From assembly GCA_023460315.1 (NCBI GenBank), contig JAEWQO010000136.1:4634-68633 (forward strand): a DNA stretch of 64,000 nucleotides. Reading direction: 5' to 3'. A program made the translations under genes and the position numbers. The notes under the pieces were generated by a model. The model made no database searches. It worked only from the letters and a program-made list of their open reading frames with translations, and was not told the DNA's origin. This document shows positions 24,373-33,901 of the stretch, piece by piece; position 1 is the stretch's first letter, and each line of letters begins with the position of its first letter. Source of the stretch: Actinomycetes bacterium. GTDB taxonomy: Bacteria > Actinomycetota > Coriobacteriia > Coriobacteriales > Eggerthellaceae.

Positions 24373-26445
24373 CTAGTCCTCCTCTTTTTCTCGTTCGATC
24401 AGGATGTTCAGGCTTTCGTCAACGCGGGCGGCCCAACCGGGAATGACAACCACCGTGGTGTCATCCTGCTCAATGACCGCGGGACCCGGTATCCGATCTT
24501 CCGAGCAGAGGTCCTCCCGGTTGAAGATGGGCGCCGCATGCACTGCCCCGTTATAGCGAAAAGCCCGCGTCTCCAAAGGCTTGCCCGGCATGTCAGGACG
24601 GCTTGGAGGAACAAATGAAGGCAGCGCAGGCGTAGGAGCCGTGATGCGCGCCCGCAGGCTCACGATCTCGATGGCGGACTCCTCCTCCGCATGGCCATAC
24701 AGACGCCTATGCAGGGCCACAAACGCTCGGACGATTCCCGCCACGTCCAGCACCCGGCCGTCAGCATCGGTCACCCGGACGGGTATCTCATAGGACTGAC
24801 CGAAGTACCGGGCGTCCGCAAAACAGCACACCGTCGCCCTTTCCAGGTCGACGGCATCCGTGTCCTGATTGACGAGCCACGCACGCGCCTCTTCCTCAAG
24901 CTCGCGAAGCTTGGAGCGAACGAGCGCCTCGGCGCCCGATTCGAGGGTTATCTGCTCAGCGGAAACGGCATCGTAGGTGAAATCGGCCGAGAGGGCGCCC
25001 ATGGCGCAGAGCGTTCCCGGGCGATACGGCACGAACACGTCCCGCGCATGAATCTCCTCCGCCACGATGTTCGCCGCCACCGGACCGCCGCCACCGTAGG
25101 CGACAACGGTGAGCTCCCGCGGGTCGTAGCCGCGCTGCTCCATGTTGTTGGATATCTCCGCATACAGGGCAGACACCGAGACGCGCACCATGTCGTCGGC
25201 GACATCCAGCGTGGGCTTTCCGAGCTTCTCGGCCACAGCTCCAATGGCTGCCGCAGACCGTGCGGGATCAAGCCCCATGCGGCCGCCGCCGAAGCGTTGA
25301 GGGCTGAGATAGCCGCACAGCATGAAGGCATCCGTCATGGTCGGCAAGAAGCCACGCCCATAGCAGGCGGGACCGGGGTTGGAGCCGGCTGATTCAGGGC
25401 CCACCTTGAGCAAGCCGCTCGGATCAACCCAGGCGATAGATCCCCCTCCTGCGCCGATGGTTGCAATGTCAAGGGCAGGGAGCACGATGGGAATGCCGGA
25501 AACCGTGCTTTGGTTGCTGTAGGTCGGTGCGCCGTCAATGACAACGGAAATGTCGGTCGAGGTCCCACCCATGTCGAAGGTCAGCAGATCCCGCCTGCCT
25601 GCCCGGGTGGCCTCGCGGACGGCCCCGATGACGCCCGCTGCCGGGCCGGAAAACAGGGTCTTGATGGGAGCAGCGGCAGCGGACCCCACGTTCATCACGC
25701 CGCCGTTCGATTGCGTGATGAATGGAGCGGTTTCCAGGCCCTTCGCACCCAGAATGTCCTTCAGGTTGGCAAAATAGGTTTCCACGTTCCTCTGGATGTA
25801 CAGGTTCGAGACCGCAGCGGACGTGCGCTCATATTCGCGCATTTCAGGCCAGATTTCGCTCGAGCCGCAAACCTTGAGCTCAGGATGCGTGGCACGGATG
25901 CGCTCGACCGCCTGGCGCTCATGGTCCGGCGTGCGGTAGCTATGCAAGAACGCGACGGCAACGGCTTCGATCCCCTGGGACACCGCATCCTCGACTGCCC
26001 GGTCGACGGCCGCAAGGTCGAGAGGCAGGACCTCGCCTCCCTGCGCGTTGAACCGTTCGGGAATGCCATATACGAAACGGCGGGGAACCAGCGGCTCGGG
26101 CAGAAACGAATTGAAGTCATAGGGTAGGGGCAATCGAGCGCGCTGCAGGTTGAGAATGTCACGAAAGCCCTTGGTGACCAGAAGCGCGCAGGCGGATCCC
26201 GCACGCTGCAGAAGCGTGTTCAGCCCTATGGTCATGCCGTGCACGAAGTACTGCACTTCCGACAGGTCGAGCCCCTGCTCGTTCTCCCATACCTCCAACC
26301 CACGGCGCACGCCAAGCTCCGGGCTGTGCGGCACCGTGGGCACCTTCAGGCTCGTCATGGTTTTCGACTGCACGTCAACGAGGGTGAAATCGGTGAACGT
26401 GCCGCCTATGTCAACGCCAAGCCGATATCGATGTTCTTTGCTCAC
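24373..26445 (-). CDS. Hydantoinase A/oxoprolinase family subunit
   Basis: A 690-residue ATP-binding subunit. The N-terminal GVDIGGTFTDFTLVD and the central TFDMGGTSTDISVV are the two phosphate-binding loops of the HyuA/ASKHA fold; GGGSIAWVD and AYGGGGPVAANI complete it. The start is the GTG at 26445, with AAGGAG 4 bases upstream, 1 base after the M20 stop. It works with the HyuB subunit encoded next. Substrate type (hydantoin, N-methylhydantoin, 5-oxoproline or other cyclic amide) cannot be read from sequence. Confidence 0.9.
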   Translation of the reverse strand: MSKEHRYRLGVDIGGTFTDFTLVDVQSKTMTSLKVPTVPHSPELGVRRGLEVWENEQGLDLSEVQYFVHGMTIGLNTLLQRAGSACALLVTKGFRDILNLQRARLPLPYDFNSFLPEPLVPRRFVYGIPERFNAQGGEVLPLDLAAVDRAVEDAVSQGIEAVAVAFLHSYRTPDHERQAVERIRATHPELKVCGSSEIWPEMREYERTSAAVSNLYIQRNVETYFANLKDILGAKGLETAPFITQSNGGVMNVGSAAAAPIKTLFSGPAAGVIGAVREATRAGRRDLLTFDMGGTSTDISVVIDGAPTYSNQSTVSGIPIVLPALDIATIGAGGGSIAWVDPSGLLKVGPESAGSNPGPACYGRGFLPTMTDAFMLCGYLSPQRFGGGRMGLDPARSAAAIGAVAEKLGKPTLDVADDMVRVSVSALYAEISNNMEQRGYDPRELTVVAYGGGGPVAANIVAEEIHARDVFVPYRPGTLCAMGALSADFTYDAVSAEQITLESGAEALVRSKLRELEEEARAWLVNQDTDAVDLERATVCCFADARYFGQSYEIPVRVTDADGRVLDVAGIVRAFVALHRRLYGHAEEESAIEIVSLRARITAPTPALPSFVPPSRPDMPGKPLETRAFRYNGAVHAAPIFNREDLCSEDRIPGPAVIEQDDTTVVVIPGWAARVDESLNILIEREKEED

Positions 26446-26446
26446 G

Positions 26447-27973
26447 TTACTCCTTACCTTCAACGGAAACGAGCGAGGCGAACTCCTCGTTCACCAGAGA
26501 GATGACTTCAGGGCTGCTTGCGCAGGCACAGATGCCGCTCGCGATGACTGCCGCAGCTCGCCGCGCTGCACGCGTCCCCAGGGAACTTCCCGCACAGGCG
26601 ACGTTTTGCCAGCTGTGAGCCGGCGTCCCGAACGGAGCCGCGGCAATCCAAACCTGAGCCGTGGGAACACGCCGGCTCACATCCGAATAGTCGCTCGCGC
26701 CCATGACGGGCACCGGCGTGCGGAAAAGGGTGACAGAGTCGTCGGCCAGCAAGGTTCCCGCAGGCTCGGCAACTGCCCACTGCTCACGGTCGGACGCAGT
26801 CGGGTCTTCCCCCAGTGTCGCGCGGATGGACTCGGCAAACGCACGCTCATCGGGAGTGGGCTCCGGTGCAGGATGAGCTTCGAGGCAGGCTCCCAGCAAC
26901 GCATTCAGAGAAGGAACCATCAGGGTCGACTGGCAGGCCGTCACCGGATGTTCCCGCACCTGCGTGCCCGTCATGAGGGCGGCTCCCCGCGCAACGTCGC
27001 TCACCCGGTCTGCAGCCAGGCGGGCTTCGGCCAAGTCTGCCGCCCGCACGAAATACCAAGACTCGGCGCGGTCTGAAATCACGTTGGGCGCAAGCGGGCC
27101 TGCGTTGTTGGCGTAAGACAGCATGACGCCCGACGGCACATGCTCGCGCAGGTAGTTTGCCCCCACGGCCATGAGCTCGCAGGCATCGGTGGCGCTGCGG
27201 GCTTCGACGGGAGAAACAGCCGCGTGGCCGGCAATGCCCTGGAACTCGAAAGTGGTGGAAACCAATGCGGCGTACACATGCTCAGAAACCCCCGTGAAGC
27301 CCATGGGATGCCATGAAAAGCAGAGGTCAAGGGCGTCAAACACTCCGGCGTTCGCCATGATCACCTTTCCGACCAGGGTCTCCTCGGCAGGACACCCATA
27401 CAGGCGAATCTCTGCCCGCACCCCGGCCCCATCAAGCGTGGCAGCCGCAGCAAGCGCCGCGCCCACCGACCCTGCAGCCAGCAGGCAATGGCCGCATCCG
27501 TGACCGGGCCCGCCTGCAACGATTGGCTGGCGGACGGGCTGGGCTGCCTGGCTCAATCCAGGCAGCGCGTCATACTCCGCGAGAATGCCGATGATGGGGC
27601 CCGGCCGGGAAGGATCAAAAGAAGCTTCGCCCCGGTCAGAGAAACGACCCTTGTCGCTTTCTCCTCCAAAACGACCCTTCTCCCAATCGTCGCTTCCCGT
27701 CCAATAGCGCGCAATGAACGAGGCGGGGAGCTCAGGCACGGCAGGACGCTCAACCTCGAACCCATGGGACTCCAGGGAAGCGCAGAGGGCATCGGCAGCA
27801 TGATGTTCCTGTCCGGAAAGTTCCGGATGCTCCCAAAGGTCACGCGCAAGCGCGTCTATCTCCGCGCCCACCCGCGCCACGGCAGCATCACACGATGTCA
27901 GGCGATCCGCATCAACAATCGTCCGCATGCGCTGGGCGAACGGAGAATCCCGATCATAAGCGAAGCCCGCCAT
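26447..27973 (-). CDS. M20 family amidohydrolase (AbgB-like)
   Basis: A 508-residue metallo-amidohydrolase like the p-aminobenzoyl-glutamate hydrolase B subunit. Visible are EIDALARDLWEHPELSGQE, GILAEYDALPGL, the metal-binding GPGHGCGHCLLAAG, CPAEETLVGKVIM and FSWHPMGFTGVS. An acidic/aromatic loop (about 110-145) is longer than usual. The ATG at 27973 lies 1 base after the permease stop; the open frame further upstream overlaps the permease. In this operon it would cleave an N-acyl or N-carbamoyl product, for example after hydantoin ring opening; that is inference. Confidence 0.87.
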   Translation of the reverse strand: MAGFAYDRDSPFAQRMRTIVDADRLTSCDAAVARVGAEIDALARDLWEHPELSGQEHHAADALCASLESHGFEVERPAVPELPASFIARYWTGSDDWEKGRFGGESDKGRFSDRGEASFDPSRPGPIIGILAEYDALPGLSQAAQPVRQPIVAGGPGHGCGHCLLAAGSVGAALAAAATLDGAGVRAEIRLYGCPAEETLVGKVIMANAGVFDALDLCFSWHPMGFTGVSEHVYAALVSTTFEFQGIAGHAAVSPVEARSATDACELMAVGANYLREHVPSGVMLSYANNAGPLAPNVISDRAESWYFVRAADLAEARLAADRVSDVARGAALMTGTQVREHPVTACQSTLMVPSLNALLGACLEAHPAPEPTPDERAFAESIRATLGEDPTASDREQWAVAEPAGTLLADDSVTLFRTPVPVMGASDYSDVSRRVPTAQVWIAAAPFGTPAHSWQNVACAGSSLGTRAARRAAAVIASGICACASSPEVISLVNEEFASLVSVEGKE

Positions 27974-27974
27974 G

Positions 27975-28775
27975 TCACATCGCCTTCGCAAGCCCCACCG
28001 TGCGGTCCAGCACCACCAGGACCACGATGGACACCACAATGAAGATGACCGACACGGCGGTGACCGCCGGATCGAACGTCTGCTCTATGTAGTTGAAAAT
28101 GCGCACCGACACGGGGGTGTTGGCCGCCGACGACAGAAACAGGGAAATGGACACCTCGCCAAAGCTGGTCACCGCCGCAAACACGGCACCCGCCACAATC
28201 CCCGGCCGAATGAGGGGCATCGTCACATGGCGGAAGGTGTATCCGGCCTTCGCCCCCAAACTCATCGAAGCGTCTTCAAGCCTGACGTTGAAGCCAGCCA
28301 TGCTGGCATTCACGCAACGGACGACATACGGCAGAGCGACGACGCATTGGCCCAGCGCCATGGTCCACAGCGATCCGTTCATTCCCACAGCGCCGAACAC
28401 AGAGAGCAGCGCAATTCCCAAAATGATCTGGGGAACCATGAGCGGCGACATGATAAAGCTTTGCAGAAGGCTCGAAAAACGGCCTTGCAGGTGGCGCAGG
28501 CCAGAGGCCGCGAACGTGCCGAGGATCACCGTGATGGGCGTGACGATGAGAAGCAGGAACAGCGATGTCTGGATGGCACGCATCCACCCCCTGCTGGCAA
28601 ACACCTCTTGAAACCACACAAGAGAAAAGCCCGAAGGGGGCACCTCCGGAAAGGCCGTGGGTGAAAACGCAGAGAAGAGGATCACCAAGATGGGCAGCGC
28701 CAAAAAGACGAAGATGGCGATTCCTGCACAGTTCGCAAGAAGGGACGACGCCTCGATGTGCCTTCTGCTAGCCAT
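27975..28775 (-). CDS. ABC transporter permease, PotC-like
   Basis: A 266-residue inner membrane permease with six helices and the EAA-type loop MSLGAKAGYTFRHVTMPLIRPGI. It belongs to the spermidine/putrescine-type class. It overlaps the other permease by 8 bases and precedes the M20 gene by 1 base. Together with the binding protein and ATPase upstream it makes a complete importer. Confidence 0.92.
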   Translation of the reverse strand: MASRRHIEASSLLANCAGIAIFVFLALPILVILFSAFSPTAFPEVPPSGFSLVWFQEVFASRGWMRAIQTSLFLLLIVTPITVILGTFAASGLRHLQGRFSSLLQSFIMSPLMVPQIILGIALLSVFGAVGMNGSLWTMALGQCVVALPYVVRCVNASMAGFNVRLEDASMSLGAKAGYTFRHVTMPLIRPGIVAGAVFAAVTSFGEVSISLFLSSAANTPVSVRIFNYIEQTFDPAVTAVSVIFIVVSIVVLVVLDRTVGLAKAM

Positions 28776-29622
28776 AGACCTTCACCTCCCACCGCTTCAG
28801 CACGCACTCGACCGGCACGATGAGGGCAAATACCACCACAAGCAGCACGATGGCCATGGCACCTGCCATGCGCAGGTCGCTTATCTGCAATGCCTGCTGA
28901 TAGATGTCCAAAGGAAGGAGCGGCTGCATTCCTCCAATCATCAAAGGCGTTATGTAGCTGCCCGCCGCAAGCGCAAACACGATGACAGCACCGTTGATTG
29001 CGCCGGGAAAGGTGAGCGGCAACACGACTTTGAAGAACGTGCGCACCGGGCCAGCGCCTAAAACGAGCGATGCCTGCTTGACGTTGCCCCCCACCTCCCC
29101 CATGGACGTGGCCAAAGGAATGACGGCATAGGGCAACAGCACCTGAACATAGGCGATGATCACCGCAGGCATGTTCCACAGCATGGTGACCGGTTGGCCG
29201 ATGAGCCCCAGCGTCTCAAGGACCTGGTTCACCAGGCCGTTGTTCGAGAGCAGGACGACCCAGGCAAACGAGCGGACCACCACGCTGGTGAGGAGCGGGC
29301 TTATCAGCACCACGTAGAGGAGTGTGCGCACCCACGCGCGACGGGCGTTCACCATGAGGTTCGCGGCAGGATAGGCAAGAACGAGGGTGATGACGGTGGT
29401 CAGAAGGGCAACCCCTATCGTGACGCCAATGTCTCCCAGGTAGTCAGGGCTGGTGAATATCTCAAGATAGCGGCTTGCCGTATAGCCATCCGCTACCTGC
29501 ATCGTGGACGTTTGGTTCTGGAAGCTGATATACAACAGCAGGGCAAGGGGCACCACCATGAACACGACCAAAAAAGCAACGGCGGGCACCAACAACGCGA
29601 TGGGAAAGCTTCTGGACTTCAT
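28768..29622 (-). CDS. ABC transporter permease, PotB-like
   Basis: A 284-residue permease with six helices and the loop QASLVLGAGPVRTFFKVVLPLTFPGAI near residue 190. It overlaps the ATPase gene by 4 bases (ATGA) and the second permease by 8 bases, so the importer genes are translationally coupled. N-terminal MKSRSFPIALLVPAVAFLVV is the first helix. Confidence 0.92.
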   Translation of the reverse strand: MKSRSFPIALLVPAVAFLVVFMVVPLALLLYISFQNQTSTMQVADGYTASRYLEIFTSPDYLGDIGVTIGVALLTTVITLVLAYPAANLMVNARRAWVRTLLYVVLISPLLTSVVVRSFAWVVLLSNNGLVNQVLETLGLIGQPVTMLWNMPAVIIAYVQVLLPYAVIPLATSMGEVGGNVKQASLVLGAGPVRTFFKVVLPLTFPGAINGAVIVFALAAGSYITPLMIGGMQPLLPLDIYQQALQISDLRMAGAMAIVLLVVVFALIVPVECVLKRWEVKVYG

Positions 29623-30722
29623 GATGAGACCTCGCCTTCGAACAGGGTGCCATCAGAATTCTCAACCACGATGGCAGCATCGTCTGCCCAACTCACATAC
29701 ACCTCTTGGCCAGATTCCGGTATGCCGGTCACCGTCGAGGTGCCGATCTCCAATTCCAAGCTGCCGCCTCCCTGCAGGTCGGCGAAGGCCTGTATGACGC
29801 TGCCGGCGTACACGATGTCGCGCACGTTAGCCAAAACGGCCCCCTCGTGAGGCTCAAAGGCAAGGCGGATTTTTTCAGGACGTATGCACACCACCGTTCC
29901 CGCGTCGGAAGCGTGCCCAGAAGCAAAGCGCAGAGGTGCGCCATCCTGCCCAAACCATGAGGTCGATTCCCGGTAGCCATCGGCCGCAAGAACCGTCTCG
30001 GACATGTTTGCCTTGCCCAGGAAGCCTGCCACAAAACTGTTCTGGGGATGCTCATACACCTCAAACGGCGACCCGATTTGCTGGACCCTGCCCTTGTTCA
30101 TGATGCCGATGCCGTCCGACATGGTCATGGCCTCTTCTTGGTCATGCGTCACCATGACGGTGGTCACGCCGGTTGAGCGCTGGATTCGCCGCAGTTCGAC
30201 CTGCATCTCCTTGCGAAGCTTGGCATCCAGGTTTCCCAAAGGCTCGTCCAACATCAATATGGCAGGCTCGATTGCAAGGGCGCGGGCAATGGCGACCCGC
30301 TGCTGCTGCCCTCCGGAAAGCTGATGGGGCATACGCTTCTCGAGACCATCCAAATGGACCAGCTCAAGGCAATCGGCGACACGCCTGGCAATCTCAGGCT
30401 TGGCTCGCTTTTGCACGCGAAGCCCATAGGCCACGTTTTCGAAGACGCTCAAATGGGGAAAGAGGGCGTAATCCTGGAAGACCATGCCGATCTTTCGCCG
30501 GTAGGGAGGCAGGTCGGTGACGTCCTCGCCGTCTATGAGCACCCTCCCCTCGCTTGGCGGCACAAATCCACCCACAATGTTCAGCAGCGTGGTCTTGCCG
30601 CACCCGCTCGGTCCCAAGAGCGAGAAGAACGAGCCCTTCTCGATGGAATAGTTCACGTCGTCAAGCGCCTTCGCACCGCCCTGATAACGATGGGAGATGT
30701 TCTGTATCTCAATAAATGCCAT
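29619..30722 (-). CDS. ABC transporter ATP-binding protein, PotA-like
   Basis: A 367-residue ATPase. Walker A GPSGCGKTT, Q-loop FQDYALFPHL, signature LSGGQQQRVAIARAL, Walker B MLDEPLGNLD and switch VTHDQEEA are all intact. The C-terminal part (about 245-367) is a TOBE-type regulatory domain. The ATG at 30722 has AAGGAACATCC before it; the frame is open for five codons more. It energises the two permeases that follow. Confidence 0.93.
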   Translation of the reverse strand: MAFIEIQNISHRYQGGAKALDDVNYSIEKGSFFSLLGPSGCGKTTLLNIVGGFVPPSEGRVLIDGEDVTDLPPYRRKIGMVFQDYALFPHLSVFENVAYGLRVQKRAKPEIARRVADCLELVHLDGLEKRMPHQLSGGQQQRVAIARALAIEPAILMLDEPLGNLDAKLRKEMQVELRRIQRSTGVTTVMVTHDQEEAMTMSDGIGIMNKGRVQQIGSPFEVYEHPQNSFVAGFLGKANMSETVLAADGYRESTSWFGQDGAPLRFASGHASDAGTVVCIRPEKIRLAFEPHEGAVLANVRDIVYAGSVIQAFADLQGGGSLELEIGTSTVTGIPESGQEVYVSWADDAAIVVENSDGTLFEGEVSS

Positions 30723-30852
30723 GGATGTTCCTTGCAACAGTCTTTCTCATTTTCATCACGCGCTTTCTCTTGAGCGCATGAGAAGCGCCCATCAACAATC
30801 AGCGCTTCTCGGACATCGCGAATCGAAGCTCAAACGCACGGTTGCGGAGACT

Positions 30853-30896
30853 GGCTATCAACCGGCAGCGGGTTTCGGCATTAGCCGAAGATAGCC
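30853..30896 (-). promoter_or_regulatory. Double stem-loop after the binding-protein gene
   Basis: Two nested perfect stems (30853-30859 with 30890-30896, and 30874-30879 with 30884-30889) span the stop codon of the binding-protein gene. Such hairpins often stabilise the upstream mRNA or attenuate the rest, giving more binding protein than transporter. The gap to the ATPase gene (about 160 nt) is otherwise empty. Confidence 0.5.
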
Positions 30897-32017
30897 TGCC
30901 AGCGGCTGCTCCAGTCAGTTAGGTTCTCGGTGGCAACCTCGTAGTCAACCCAGGAAAGCTGGTTGTAGTAGTCTTCTCCCACCTGCGCCTTCTCAAGGAA
31001 GTCTGCAGCATACTCGGTGTCGTTGTTGCTCATCCCGTAAAAGGAGAGCGCGGCATAGCGCGCCTGCACATCGGCGGAGCACAGGAAGTCAAGCAGGGTG
31101 TAGGCATTCGCCAAGTTGGGCGCATTCCTCGGGATGACCCAACTGGCTATGGCGGCGACCGGTCCATCGGTGGGATAGGCAAAACCGATGGGAAGGCCTT
31201 GCTCCTGCCAGGCGAACGCGCGGCCGTCCCAGAACGGGACCAGGGCGATGTCGCCTCGCTGGATGAGGGTTTGCAGCGTTCCCGCGCCATCGGGATACGC
31301 GATGACATTCTGCTTCAAGCTCTCAAGCTGCGTGAATGCGCCGTCGATATCGTCCCCGTCCTTGGTGAGGGCCCAGAAGAACTGAAGCCCTGCGGAATAG
31401 GTGAGTGGGGAGATGCCCAACTGCCCAGCATATTCAGACTTCCAGAGGTCGCTCCAGGACTCAGGTGGATTGGAAACGAGGTCAGTGCGATAGGCGATGC
31501 CGAGTTGCCCCATGGAAAAGCCCGCGGCGTACAGCTTGCCGTCCACCGTGAACCGTTCGCTGATCGAAGGTGCAAGCTGGGCAAGGGCCGGCACCCTGTC
31601 TTCGGTGAGCACCTCCAGCAAATTGCCGTCGACGAGCTTCTGAATGGAGTCTGGCTGAAGGATGAGCAAGTCGAAAGGAACATTGTTGCCATTTGCCGCC
31701 TGCACCTTGGTCAGCCATTCCGCATCAGCGCCCGAAACGATTTGGACGTCCAGGCCGGAATCGTCGGTGAACCCGTCAAGAGCGGCGCTGTTGATGCTCT
31801 TTTCCCAATCGCCCGAATACACGCCGATGATGACGCTGTCAGTCTGGGGCAAATCGGCAGTCGAGCCGTTATCGGACGAAGGCTGCTCCGTCGACGAACC
31901 GTCGCTGCTGCATGCGGACAGCAGGCCTCCCACCGCCACCGTCGTTCCAGCGATGCCCGCCAATTGAAGAAATTGGCGTCTCGAAAGGCGCCCGTGCGCC
32001 GTGCTGTAAATTGCCAT
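30881..32017 (-). CDS. Tat-exported lipoprotein, PotD-like ABC substrate-binding protein
   Basis: A 378-residue extracellular binding protein. The signal has a twin arginine (SRRQFLQLAG, Arg13-Arg14) and a lipobox LLSAC with Cys36, so it is a Tat-dependent lipoprotein. A Ser-rich linker follows. The mature part is of the spermidine/putrescine-binding type (DSVIIGVYSGDWEKSIN, LLILQPDSIQKLVDG). Polyamine specificity is not implied: the operon encodes amide- and ring-opening enzymes. The ATG at 32017 is preferred (AAGGA upstream) to one at 32083. First gene of the eight-gene operon. Confidence 0.88.
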   Translation of the reverse strand: MAIYSTAHGRLSRRQFLQLAGIAGTTVAVGGLLSACSSDGSSTEQPSSDNGSTADLPQTDSVIIGVYSGDWEKSINSAALDGFTDDSGLDVQIVSGADAEWLTKVQAANGNNVPFDLLILQPDSIQKLVDGNLLEVLTEDRVPALAQLAPSISERFTVDGKLYAAGFSMGQLGIAYRTDLVSNPPESWSDLWKSEYAGQLGISPLTYSAGLQFFWALTKDGDDIDGAFTQLESLKQNVIAYPDGAGTLQTLIQRGDIALVPFWDGRAFAWQEQGLPIGFAYPTDGPVAAIASWVIPRNAPNLANAYTLLDFLCSADVQARYAALSFYGMSNNDTEYAADFLEKAQVGEDYYNQLSWVDYEVATENLTDWSSRWQAIFG

Positions 32018-32103
32018 GAGAAGTTTTTCCTTCCGTTCATGCGTTTCATCTGAACGCCTCGTTTCCGACAGCGACCGACGCATCTCATCCTTAGCAGGAG
32101 GAG

Positions 32104-32203
32104 TCTGCGTAGTGGTGAAGACAAACTATACACCATAAAGCCTACTATGTTACTAGGTATACAAGGAATTTTTGCGAATACGAGTTATCGAAAATCTGAT
32201 AAC
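32104..32203 (-). promoter_or_regulatory. Promoter and operator candidates of the catabolic operon
   Basis: Upstream of the binding-protein gene lie an imperfect 17-bp palindrome (32141-32157, CCTA...TAGG) and a second inverted repeat GTTATC-N8-GATAAC (32184-32203). TATAGT on the minus strand near 32125-32130 could be the -10. These are likely binding sites for the local regulator, perhaps the LuxR-type protein encoded just upstream. The rest of the gap (32204-32279) shows nothing clear. Confidence 0.4.
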
Positions 32204-32279
32204 AAAGTAGTTTGGTTGGCGATAGGGTGGGAAAGACCAGGAAGACAAGCAGATGATCTTCCCTTCATCAGCTCAGTAC

Positions 32280-33758
32280 TCACGTAGAGAGTCGAACTTC
32301 CTCCGCCTCCAACAACCGTCGCAATTCCTGTTGGGAATGAACGTCAAACCGGCGATAGACATTTCTCATATGGACCTTGACTGTCTCTTGGGACAAAAAC
32401 AACTCTGAAGCGATTTCCTTCTTGGATCGCCCTTGGCATAGAAGCTCAAACACCTCACACTGCCTTTCGGTCAGGTCAGCAGATTTAGCGAGAACCGCCA
32501 CCGCATCGTGAAAGTAGGGGCGCAGAGCATGCACTCCCGAAGGCCGCAGCGAGCCCCATGCCTTTGAATCGTTTTCGGTGCTTGTAATAAGCAAGGCGGC
32601 AAGCATCAGGACAAATGCTAGCAGGGACACGACGATGAATGGGGCTGCATCAAACAGCCCCACTCCGACGTCCACCAGAAAATACCCCAATGTCAAACCG
32701 AGATACAAGCAAGCCGTCGACCATCCCGCAAGCCAATTGAGCGGTACGTTGCGAGCAGTGGTCAGATAGACGACAAGCGCCCATATCAGCAGATCGATGA
32801 AACGATATCCGACGGCCATGGTAAAACATCCCCACGCACCGAGGGCAGGAATGGCAAGCAGAATCGTTCCGAAGGCAAGGAGGGGAAATCCTATCTTATA
32901 TATGAGCGTGTCAAACTTGCGGTGCATGAGGGTCGCAAAGCACACAAGCACCAAAGCGGCGAAGCTGTAGCCGATGAGAAACATGAGATTGTCAGACCCC
33001 GAGAGCCATCCCTCCTCGTTGACGCGGGCCAGCAGCCACCGCCCCACGCCAAAACCCATGCCTTGGGCAATCGCCGTCGCATTGAGCTTCCAAGGTATAT
33101 AGAGGGGCTTCTGATTATCTCTCCTGTTCGGCGAAGGCCTGACTTCATGAGAAGCTGGCCAAAGCACAACAAGCATACCGCAGGGAAGCAGCATAACAAC
33201 GCCAACAATGGCACCAAACGGAAAAAGGGAGATCAGACCATACAGAACCGAGGCAATGATGGTGCCTATTGAACCGACGGTGATAATCTGAGTCAAATTG
33301 AGCCGAAGATAGAAACGCACCATCTCAACATAAAATATTGGCGTGCTGATGCCGACAAGGATGCCTCCAATGATTGAAACCGCATCACCTTGGGCCTCCC
33401 CCCTCAAAATAGCTCCCGACCCCAAAATAAGGATGGATCCGAGGACCATGGCCGCCAGTGCAAACAGGAGCACTCCCCTGCTTCGAAAGGTAAAGTCGAG
33501 GGAACGCGACGCAGCACCCATAATCACAAACGCGACGACGAACAGTCCCGCAGCGAAACTCCAAGGATGGAGGAAGCCCGACCCACCCGCCAAGTCGTGT
33601 CCACGGTATATGAAAGAATCCTGCAAAAACAACCATGTCCAAAGGAACAGGAGAATGAACCCCGTCAGCAAAGGACAGCAATCCCGCAGCGCTACCTTGA
33701 CATTTTCGCTCGCTGTCCTGATCGGAGGTCGAAAAGCCTTTGCGGTAGACGATCCCAT
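32280..33758 (-). CDS. Membrane-bound LuxR-family regulator (multi-span sensor)
   Basis: A 492-residue protein with about twelve hydrophobic helices (residues 30-400) and a C-terminal LuxR helix-turn-helix (LTERQCEVFELLCQGRSKKE, then TVKVHMRNVYRRFDVHSQQEL). This architecture is highly expanded in Eggerthella relatives, often beside Tat flavoproteins. It probably senses a small molecule through the membrane part and controls neighbouring genes. The start is uncertain: ATG at 33758 or TTG at 33782, neither with a strong binding site. It lies between the catabolic operon and a flavoprotein gene. Confidence 0.85.
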   Translation of the reverse strand: MGSSTAKAFRPPIRTASENVKVALRDCCPLLTGFILLFLWTWLFLQDSFIYRGHDLAGGSGFLHPWSFAAGLFVVAFVIMGAASRSLDFTFRSRGVLLFALAAMVLGSILILGSGAILRGEAQGDAVSIIGGILVGISTPIFYVEMVRFYLRLNLTQIITVGSIGTIIASVLYGLISLFPFGAIVGVVMLLPCGMLVVLWPASHEVRPSPNRRDNQKPLYIPWKLNATAIAQGMGFGVGRWLLARVNEEGWLSGSDNLMFLIGYSFAALVLVCFATLMHRKFDTLIYKIGFPLLAFGTILLAIPALGAWGCFTMAVGYRFIDLLIWALVVYLTTARNVPLNWLAGWSTACLYLGLTLGYFLVDVGVGLFDAAPFIVVSLLAFVLMLAALLITSTENDSKAWGSLRPSGVHALRPYFHDAVAVLAKSADLTERQCEVFELLCQGRSKKEIASELFLSQETVKVHMRNVYRRFDVHSQQELRRLLEAEEVRLST

Positions 33759-33901
33759 TGGCACCCCAATTCGCTTCCCCAAGCCCCAAGATGGACACCC
33801 TGCCCTTCAGGCAATCCATCTTGAGTCTATCACAACGGGAGCCTCGACTTGTCACGAAGGATGCTCTCCTCTCCGTCGAGGCTCCCGTACCCAAACGGGC
33901 A

